This document shows positions 56,702 through 64,000 of a DNA stretch of 64,000 bases, piece by piece. The DNA lies in contig NC_029516.1 of assembly GCF_001577835.2 (NCBI RefSeq), positions 75,399,475-75,463,474 of the forward strand. The letters run 5' to 3'. The notes beneath the pieces are model-generated. The model was not told the DNA's origin. It searched no databases and saw only the letters and a list, made by a program, of their open reading frames with translations. Source of the DNA: Coturnix japonica (Eukaryota; Chordata; Aves; Galliformes; Phasianidae). The position numbers were made by a program, and so were the translations under genes. Numbering within the stretch: position 1 is the first letter of the stretch; each line of letters begins with the position of its first letter.

Positions 56702-59700
56702 GTATGGTGACACTTTGTTCACTTGTAGTGCAAATACCGTCATGGCTGTATGAGATACATGGCTGTTAGTTGCTGTGTTACTGAACAGTTGTCTGTGAAT
56801 AATAGATAGAAAGTATGATTACTGTGGGCGTTACGTGTTTTTCTGTTTTTTTTCTGTTACGTGTACTTTGTTTTTGGTTTTGCTTTCTTGTGGGTGCAAT
56901 GAAGGAATGGATGTGATTGTTCTGTCCTGTCACCCTCTCCCTCATGTTATTTTTAAGCCTAGCAAACAATGTGAATCTAGAGTTAAAGTCCTCAAAGATA
57001 GGAAGCCACTCTGAGTTCCATGAAAATAGGTGCTCCTGTGATGAGAAAGGTCTTATCTGTGTGCCATGTGTCTGCATTGTGTCCGCTCCTGCCTTGTATG
57101 TTTAGTGTTAGCTTGCTACCTTAAATAAATGAGGGAGTGAACTGCCCCACACACGAGAATGAATGCCTACATGTGGAGTGAGCACCTTCTTGCAAAACTG
57201 AAGCTTACCAGGTCACATGGGCAAAATTCTGGAAGGCGAGCCCTTGCTGTCTCCAGGGGGCAGAGGACAGGTGGCCTGGGACCTACACAGAAGTTGTTTC
57301 CATTGGAGTTTGCACTGGTGTAACCAGGGCTGACAGTTGTGTTTGTGTTATGAAGACTATCGTGGTGGCTTTTAACAGTAGTGTTTGGCTTACTTGTGTT
57401 TGTCTCTCTTAGAGCATACAGTTGATACGAATGGCTCTCTGTTGTGGTTTCTGTATATAGCAAACCTCAGTGTTGCACCATTTCCCCTTTTGCAGGATTA
57501 GCTTTTATGGACAGACTTCTTCTGTGAGGGGTCCTTCTTCCAGTGAGGCTAGTGGAGTTACCCAGTAAGTTCAGCAGCTGAGTGTTTTTTGTGCATGGTC
57601 TTGTTTTTGTTTTTATGTTGTTGCTGTCTTTCCTTTTGGTTTTTGGGCAGGTGGGAGGGAGTGAGTCTAAATTCCATAGCATCAGTTCAACTGGTCTTTG
57701 TATATTTGTGCCTGTGGAGCGTTATGAATGTAATTGTAGCATGTCTGGAAGAAAGGATCCTAGAATCGTTTTGAGTAGGGAGGCACCTTTAATGGTCAAC
57801 TAGTCCAACTCTTCTGCAATGACCAGGAACTTCTACAGGTAGATCACGTTGCTCAAAGGAATTTGCTCATATTTCCAGTGTTTGTTTAATATTTATTGCC
57901 ACTTAACTGTGGCTGTCTGTGGAAAGCAGAGAATTGTTGAAAGGATGTTTGTTTACAGCTCCAAACTTACACAATTCAAAGTCAAATATGAGTTAAAATT
58001 ACAGCTGTGAGGGCAACGTATGTGTTTAATTTTAGGAAATCAGAGGTGTAGTTCATTTGTGTGATATGGAGTTGCTTGTATAAGCAAATCCCGTGCTGGT
58101 AAATTCCTGCAACTAGGTTTATGAGACTAATGAGAGCCTGAGCTAAAATTTGGAAGAAGGGCTCCGTTAGCTCTGAAGTTATCTTGCAAAATGCTGTCTG
58201 TGAGGTTGGTGCTGGAAAGCAATGAGCTGACCAGCTGATCCATTTCACAGGATACTTTCTCAGTGTCAGTATTCACATAGCAACCTGAGGTTACTGAAAG
58301 CAATTAACCTTAATGGTCTGTATGACTTGTGGCTCTAATGTGGTATTTTCATCCTTCTTTTCCTAATGCAACCCAGATGCAGGCTTTGCTCTCACTGAAC
58401 TTTACCCTCTCTTCTGGGCTTCATATTCTTCTTAAACAAGCTAAAGCACTGAGCTGGGAATGTCTAGAAATATAAGTCTTGGCTTTCTAGTCTCATTATG
58501 AGGGAATGAATTATCTTCGTTTAATTTAGTTTTCCTTGAAGCACCCTATGTGGTTCCTCTCTCCTCTCTGAGGAGTGTTGATACAATCTTGTAGGCTGCA
58601 GGGATGATTCAGCTGAGGTGTGCTGCTGCTCCTCTCCAGGTAGGTCTGAGATCTAACCTCTGCTTATGGCTACTTTAGGTGCTGCCTAGCAAGGGAGGCT
58701 GTGGGCCCTTGGAGCACCACCACTGTCCAATAAAAGCATCAGGAGGACCCATCTTTGTGGTACCAGCAAAGGCCAAGTTTTCCCATCTGCACAGTGCTAA
58801 CTCAGTAATCAGCTTGTTAGTTCTGGTTGTCCGAGTTTCCCTACCTTGTTGCCACTACCTATTACTCTTCTTATTTCTCTGAAATTCTTCTCTTGTAGGC
58901 TGCCACCTACAGCTGTGGAGAGAAGGAATGCACTAGAAACTTGCCTTCTGAAACCAGCGTTTGAATCTTTACTGGAGTGAGTACTCTGTGAGAAAAGGAG
59001 TAGAGAGATGGAAAGGTCATACTGACTTAGGTAGAGATGTTTGTTATTTATGTGTTCTGGACTATTTCACATTTTGATTTTTGTAAGTACGTCTTCTGAG
59101 TTTGTATTTGTTTTTGTTTTTTTCTGGCTATAGCAACACAAATGCTTTAGATTGTCATTATTCAACATCAGAGAGGATACAGCACAAATAACTCAATTTG
59201 CTCTTGTATATATTGCATAAATAAATATCAATTCATGTATTGTAGTTAGTAACGGTGGAACTACTTTCTTGATCAAAAGATGAGCCCTTATTTTTTCCAC
59301 CCCGCTCATGCTTTTCTCACTGAAGAAACCTTTGCATCCTAGGATAAAGCTCAGTTACTTTGCTGTGAAGAGCCTTGAATTAAGATAAAGATTTTTTTGG
59401 CAGCTAAGCACTTCTTTAGCAATCAGGAGCCAAAGAAGTTTTGGAACTCTCTTTTTATTTTTCTTTCCCCCAAAGAGAAGAGAATGAAATGTGCAACAAA
59501 TTTATTCAGTCTTTAATGAAATAGGATTGTTTTCCCCCCCCAAACAAAAAAAAAAGAGAAACAAAACCCAAAACATAGGAGATGTCTGATCACAGAAGTG
59601 CATCCAAGATGTCTGTGAGGAAATACCGGTAGTTTATGTTATTGGAAGTGCGTCTTAAAGATCAAAGAAGTGCTGCAGGAGCAGAAGCAGACAAGGCTTA

Positions 59701-62632
59701 TTGTTGGCTTTGACTTTGTGTTTTATCTGAGCAAGCATTGAGTGTGGCCTGAGAAAAGCTTGGGAAGATGCTTAGATCAAGTCCTGGCCAAAGGACTCTT
59801 AAAAGATGCAATTATTACTTTTTTTTCTTTTTTCTTTTAGGACTTTAAAAGTACTAATAGCACTGAATCAAAGAACATTCAAAGATCTTGAGCTTTTTCC
59901 TCCTCGAGGCTTGCTTTCCCTTAGTCTGTGGGTCTCGATTAGTTGCTTTGCTCAGAGAGACTGTCCAAAGTTCCTTGACTACTGCGTTCCTTGATGACGG
60001 GTACACAACAGAGTAGATCAGCTCCTGATCAAAGAAGCAGGGAAGAACCTGGAAATGCACACTCCTCCTCTTCTGGAGGGAGGTTCAGAGCATGAACTGA
60101 ATATCTTGGATATTTCCATAGCTCCTTTGCAGGAATAGCTTCTGTGAGCTGAAGATCTGGTCTGTGCACTTTGTATTAGCCTGAGGGTGTTCAAGGGGTG
60201 TCTAACCTGGACAAATTATTTATTGAAAACCAGAACCAGTGCTTGAAGAACTAGAATTAAGAATCCCTTTGCTGTAGGTAAATTATTTATTATGGCTAAG
60301 CTTAACAGCTGCTTTTGAACAGCAAGACAAGTTACCAATTTAGGATGGCCATTTAGTGCATAATGTCTCAAAGCTAGTTGATCTGCTTGGTTAACCTGTA
60401 GCACAGTTTTTGGTATGTAGAGTAGTTTTCGTTGTTTTTATTATCGCATACTTTCTGACTATGTGGAACTTAAAGAATGAAGCACTTGATTTGTGAGACT
60501 GTTAGAGGGAGGCATGTGTATACGGCTATTAATACTCTTAATGGAGCAGCAAGTCATATGCTGGCTGTGGCAGCACTCTGTTTTTCTCCCTGTAGCTGCA
60601 TACTTGTGTTTACATTTTAATACGTTTTTTAAGACCTCATATGCAGGATCATTGAAAAGTCAGCCAGTTTGATGAGCTCAAGTTGACTTAACTTTGAGGT
60701 GAATCTGAGGGCATGGTAGCATGTGGCAAGATTTGGATTGATTCATTCATTTGGTTTGGTATTTAGCAGATAGAATAATAGAGTCCCTTCCCTGCTGTAA
60801 AATAACCCTCAGCTGTGGCTATTGCCTTTTGAAGAAGTGACCTGTTCTTGTTCTTGCATACATCTTGATGCCTTCCTGTTCCAGTCTGCAGGATGTGTTT
60901 TTTGAGGGATATCTTGTGATTCCCATGTACTGTGCTTCCCGTTGCAGAGCAGTTGTGGCACAGATGGAATGGTCTCTGTTCAGACAGTGCTATGTCACAA
61001 GGTGCACTTCAGGAATGTACCTTCTGTGGGTGGGACCCTCCTAGTGTTAGTCCAAACCAAAATGGAAACTACTTACCTTTTTGCTGTGTGGATCTACTCC
61101 TCTTGCCCCCAACTACTTAATAATGTCAATGCAGCCATAACGTGACCTTTATTTGAAATGGGTGCGCTTCCCCTGAAGAAACCAGCTTAGTTGAGATAGT
61201 ATTTTCAAGTTAATTATGGGGACTGCTCTAAAAGTGATGCCTCCTATTTTGTTATTATGTTGGCCCACGCTGTAAGAGGCAGATGTTGGTGAGATGGTAT
61301 TTCTGTAGTATATAATAATAACTTTCATGTTTTTCTTGCTGTCTCTATTGCTTTTTTTCCTCAGCATGATTATTTACTTTTTATACCAGCAGTAACTCAT
61401 TGTCTTAATGGGTTACAGTTTCTATCAAATATTCTGTTTCACAGTGTGAGCTCTTTCACTGCACAGAATTTTAATGAATTTATGTAACTTATACTAGCAG
61501 AGAGAGCCTTTTATCTCACTCCCTACAGAATTTTTCATCATAATACCTTCTCCTTTCCTGTCACTTGTTTTCTTTCCTGGTAACCATGAGTTTTTGTTTA
61601 AAACTTGACAATACTTACCTATTTCAAGTAGGGTAAGAAAGTATATTTAAAAGCAACTGCAGGATTATTCAAATACACCATGTGGCTTTTTGAAACATGT
61701 TTTTTTCTCTTCACTAGTGTTGACAAAATATACCCGTTCCTGTGTGCCAGTGATTTTATCAGAGTGGCAGAGTTCCATGGAAGTGATAAGTTCGAGCTAC
61801 CTTATGGAATAAAGAGAGCAGGTTTGTGTTCCCTGTGTAGTTGTATTTATTTATTTATTTTTTTAATGGAAACGCCTATGTGTCACATAAGGCCATCTCA
61901 GTCTGCAGGCCTGGTGTTTCCTTCTCAGTGATGTTAGTGATTTTGGGGCACCTACATCATCTAATGGTTTTGCTTCATTTCTCTGACCTCACACCTTCTG
62001 TCTCTTAACAAAGGAAGTGCTGCAGGGAAGAGAGTTCTCCCTCTTGTCAGAGAAGCTTCAAAAAGGTGGGAGTGAGGGAGGGTGGAGTTTATTCAACTTC
62101 CTTTCCTTGGTAGGTGGGCTGGAATGCTGATGATAATTAGCTGGTGTTTTGTTAGGGACTTCTGCCCATATTTCTTAGTGAGTACAGACTGGTTTGATGT
62201 CTTCTCCCAAAATGTGTACTACAGTTCCTGTCCTTAGCTGAGCGGTCGAGGCTGCATCTGTTTCAGCTGAAGATGGGAAGAATAAAAAAAATCATGAAAT
62301 CCCTTCCAATGCTTGCTTACTTGTAACCAGAGTTGTTTTGGGTGCAAATCCTATGCCATTTTCCAGCAGTGGAGTGTGGAGTCAGGAAAAGCTTCTAAGT
62401 GAGCAGCTCTGATAAATGTGAATTTTTGAAGTGGTTTTATTTTTGAGTTCTTTTGAATAATGCATAAAAACTATTGTGTCTGAAAAGACTTATAGTCATG
62501 TTGACATACTTTTTTACTGCAAAGCACTGAATATTTTAATTCAAATCTTCTCTGTGTTTGCTTTCTAGAACAATTTTTTCGTTTAGCCCTTTCAAAGCTG
62601 CAACATTGTGGACTGTTCAACAAAGGCGACAG
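56613..62632 (+). CDS. ST3GAL6: ST3 beta-galactoside alpha-2,3-sialyltransferase 6, 5' part
   Basis: Golgi type II membrane enzyme (CAZy GT29) that adds sialic acid in alpha-2,3 linkage to terminal galactose, favouring N-acetyllactosamine. Five coding exons are present (56613-56701, 57496-57564, 58899-58976, 61718-61821, 62569-62632), 404 bases, 134 complete codons; all introns are GT-AG and phases agree. Residues 1-3 are cytoplasmic (MKR) and about 4-21 form the signal anchor (LLFFILAAAVMYGILHG). The LHGNLW..N.YW ending matches human LHCILW..N.YW. After a variable stem, LLKPAFESLL, YPFLCASDF and GSDKFELPYG align with human LSKPAFASLL, HPFLCAADF and GSDKFDLPYG, and FRLALSKLQHCGLF follows. Sialyl motifs L, S, III and VS lie past the window end, so the gene is partial here. 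The ATG has G at -3. Confidence 0.95.
56702..57495 (+). other. ST3GAL6: ST3GAL6 intron between coding exons 1 and 2
   Basis: 794 bases, T-rich near 56840-56885. No repeat or further exon was recognised. Confidence 0.7.
57496..57564 (+). CDS. ST3GAL6: ST3GAL6 exon 2, symmetric 69-base stem exon
   Basis: Acceptor CCCTTTTGCAG and donor CA|GTAAGT, phase 2 to 2, 23 codons. It completes Trp30 and adds ISFYGQTSSVRG then PSSSEASGVT, rich in Ser and Thr. The human protein, as I recall it, passes from YW straight to the segment matching the next exon, so this exon has no human counterpart. Skipping it keeps the frame. It is called from splice sites and frame only. Confidence 0.65.
57565..58898 (+). 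other. ST3GAL6: ST3GAL6 intron between coding exons 2 and 3
   Basis: 1334 bases. It holds an old CR1 remnant (57755-57865); the rest shows nothing recognisable. Confidence 0.7.
57755..57865 (-). mobile_element. CR1 LINE 3'-end remnant, old
   Basis: Reads on the minus strand as the older CR1 3' type: ATCCTAGAATCG, GTCAACTAGTCCAACTC, CTGCAATGACCAGGAACTTC and GATCACGTTGCTCA in order. Divergence is high. Confidence 0.7.
58899..58976 (+). CDS. ST3GAL6: ST3GAL6 coding exon 3 (stem)
   Basis: 78 bases, phase 2 to 2, acceptor TCTTGTAG and donor GA|GTGAGT. It encodes LPPTAVERRNALETCLLKPA then FESLL, aligned with human VAPVEMKRRN...CLSKPAFASLL. Confidence 0.92.
58977..61717 (+). other. ST3GAL6: ST3GAL6 intron between coding exons 3 and 4
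   Basis: 2741 bases. It contains A/C-rich sequence (59535-59575), a T-run (59817-59838) and a mariner piece (61221-61300). No extra coding exon fits the gene. Confidence 0.75.
61221..61300 (+). mobile_element. Mariner (Galluhop-like) end fragment
   Basis: GACTGCTCTAAAAGTGATGC followed by CTCCTATTTTGTTATTATG, TTGGCCCACG and AGAGGCAGATGTTGGTG closely resembles the 5' end of the galliform mariner Galluhop (Mariner1_GG), recalled from memory. Only about 80 bases remain, with no transposase coding part and no opposite terminal repeat nearby. Confidence 0.6.
61718..61821 (+). CDS. ST3GAL6: ST3GAL6 coding exon 4
   Basis: 104 bases, phase 2 to 1, acceptor CTCTTCACTAG and donor G|GTTTGT. It encodes YPFLCASDFIRVAEFHGSDK followed by FELPYGIKRA, the most human-like part of the gene in this window. 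Confidence 0.96.
61822..62568 (+). other. ST3GAL6: ST3GAL6 intron between coding exons 4 and 5
   Basis: 747 bases with a (TTTA)n run near 61843-61861. Nothing else was recognised. Confidence 0.75.
62569..62632 (+). CDS. ST3GAL6: ST3GAL6 coding exon 5
   Basis: 64 bases, phase 1 to 2, acceptor TTGCTTTCTAG and donor AG|GTGAGA. It encodes EQFFRLALSKLQHCGLFNKG and D, aligned with human EYFRLALSKLQSCDLF. The next human segment, ending in sialyl motif L (VVVGNGG), is outside the window. Confidence 0.95.
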
Positions 62633-63396
62633 GTGAGATGTTCTTTTTCTACTGGTTCTGTTCCTTACATTTTCAATATTTGGTATTTGTCTGAAAAGTG
62701 TCAGTGACGTTATCCTGAATTTGCTTAAGTTAGGTACGATGTGAATCTAACCTACAGTGTCTGAGTAGTACATAAATGATTCCAAGGTTTAAATAAGTTC
62801 AATTTTAAACAGTTATAGTATCAACATAAAGAAATATTTTTTTTCCGATGAGGGAGCTTGAAATTCTGGATCTTTTTTTCCTAAGTGCTTTAGGATCTTG
62901 CTATCTGAACCCAGTTCCAGCTTTCTCTAGTCTTTCTATACTCAAAAAAGTGAAACTTAAACCCTTATAAATTGCATATAATCTCTTTTGAAGTCATCAC
63001 TGGTGAAAGTGGATTACTTCTACCATCTTTGTATAACTTAAATATTTTCAGAAGACTGGAGATTGACCATTTCTAAACAAGAAATCTTACCCAAATTCCC
63101 ATCTGCTGTCCTGGTGCAAACACTTACTCATATGTATGTTCAGCTTCCTTTTCCCATAAATGACTTCATTGTATTCCCGAAGGAGACTTTATGCAGCCAG
63201 GAAAGATCTTTCCTGGCAGTTTGGGAGCCTGGCACAGAGTGGAGTGTGCCCTTGATAACTCATGTTCTGTTTGTTAGTTTGTCTTGTTTGAATCTTGGAT
63301 AGAAGCCACTTCTCCTAGGTTTCTTTTGTTTGGTTCTTTTTTGAAGGTTGTCTTTTCTGTGTATGTGTGTGTTTTCTTGTGTTGGTTTGGTTTTTC

Positions 63397-63451
63397 TTTT
63401 TTTCTTTTCTTTTCTTTTCTTTCCTTTTTTTTTTTTTTTTTTTTTTTTTTT
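63397..63451 (+). repeat. (CTTTT)n and poly-T tract
   Basis: Several CTTTT units followed by a run of more than 20 T. Confidence 0.9.
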
Positions 63452-63539
63452 GAAGTAGGGTGATAGGGTTGGCAAGTTGACTAAAATCATATATTTACCA
63501 AGTGACGCAAATGATTTTTAAGACTTACAGTCAAGCAAA

Positions 63540-63688
63540 GCATAGAATGACTTGAGCTGGAAAGAGCCTGGAAGATTATCTAGTTCCAGCCCCTCCCTGC
63601 TGTGGACAGAGTTGCTAACCACTACATTGGGCTGACCAGCAACCCATACAACTTGACCTTGAACACTTTCAGGGATGGGGCAGCTTCT
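63540..63688 (-). mobile_element. CR1 LINE 3' fragment, left member of inverted pair
   Basis: Minus-strand CR1 3' end: CATAGAATGACTTGAGCTGG at its terminus, leading to TGACCTTGAACACTTTCAGG and GATGGGGCAGCTTC. Its 5' truncation point lies at the junction with the next copy. Confidence 0.85.
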
Positions 63689-63895
63689 TCTTTGAAAGAG
63701 TGGTCAGGCAGTGGAATGGGCTGCCCAGGGAGGTGGTGGAGTCACTGACCATGGAGGTGTTCGAGGAACATTTGGACGTTGTGTTGAGGAACATGGTTTA
63801 GTGAGAACTATTAATGATGGGTGGATGGTTGGACTGGATGGTCTTGTAGGTCTTTTCTTCCAACCTTGGTGAGTCTGTGGTTCTGTGATCAGTAA
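63689..63895 (+). mobile_element. CR1 LINE 3' fragment, right member of inverted pair
   Basis: Plus-strand translation [20 protein letters not shown] continues as [16 protein letters not shown], the CR1 ORF2 C-terminus. A 3' tail with GGTTGGACTGGATGGTCTTG and GGTTCTGTGATC follows. It is 5'-truncated at the junction with the left copy. Confidence 0.92.
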
Positions 63896-64000
63896 AACCA
63901 CAGTTTCATACAAAAGGATTTTTTTTTCTGATCAGTGCAGTTTTTTAATCTTAGTTCAAAATCTTACTTTAAAGGTCTAGTTTTGCAAAGCTGTTTGGAA

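Larger units (their letters stand above)
62633..64000 (+). other. ST3GAL6: ST3GAL6 intron after coding exon 5, runs off the window
   Basis: Begins at donor GTGAGA and continues past 64000. It contains a CTTTT/poly-T tract (63397-63451) and two CR1 fragments in opposite orientation (63540-63895). Confidence 0.8.

Noticed and set aside
59839-59997. Possible extra ST3GAL6 exon after the TTTTCTTTTAG acceptor-like site
   Set aside because: No good donor follows, the frame reaches a stop, and the peptide does not align with the sialyltransferase; exon 3 joins directly to exon 4 in phase with conserved protein on both sides.

Overview
This looks like nuclear DNA of a galliform bird, most likely chicken. 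The protein-coding exons match two vertebrate genes that are also neighbours in human, CPOX and ST3GAL6. The background is littered with 5'-truncated CR1 LINE copies, the typical avian repeat. A short piece resembling the galliform mariner 'Galluhop' is present at about 61.2 kb. Species and chromosome are inferred; no database was searched.

Layout. (1) About 0.45-7.5 kb, minus strand: the complete CPOX gene (coproporphyrinogen-III oxidase, sixth enzyme of haem synthesis, mitochondrial intermembrane space). It has seven coding exons whose splice sites and phases all agree and give a 404-residue protein. Exon 1 lies in a CpG island at about 6.9-7.5 kb. (2) About 7.6-38.9 kb: roughly 31 kb with no recognisable coding gene. 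It holds CR1 fragments (7.6, 13.6, 22.4, 26.8-28.0, 37.3 kb), homopolymer and pyrimidine tracts, one possible LTR-like repeat (35.8-36.5 kb) and several exon-like units with good splice sites. The most interesting is a TATA-box first exon, an internal exon and a polyadenylated terminal exon in the same orientation between 29.6 and 33.2 kb. (3) About 38.9-40.4 kb: a second, strong CpG island, interpreted as the ST3GAL6 promoter. (4) About 40 kb to the window end, plus strand: the 5' half of ST3GAL6 (Golgi beta-galactoside alpha-2,3-sialyltransferase 6). Five coding exons at 56.6-62.6 kb encode the first 134 residues; the rest, including the sialyl motifs, lies beyond the window. Its introns carry CR1 copies (49.4, 50.4-51.1, 57.8, 63.5-63.9 kb), the mariner piece and pyrimidine tracts.

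The two genes are divergent (head to head) and separated by about 32 kb. They act in unrelated pathways (haem synthesis, sialylation), and nothing suggests they work together. No tRNA, rRNA, CRISPR or prokaryote-type system was seen. The observations most worth a second look are the candidate transcript at 29.6-33.2 kb and the symmetric 69-base exon in the ST3GAL6 stem region, which has no counterpart in the human protein as I remember it.
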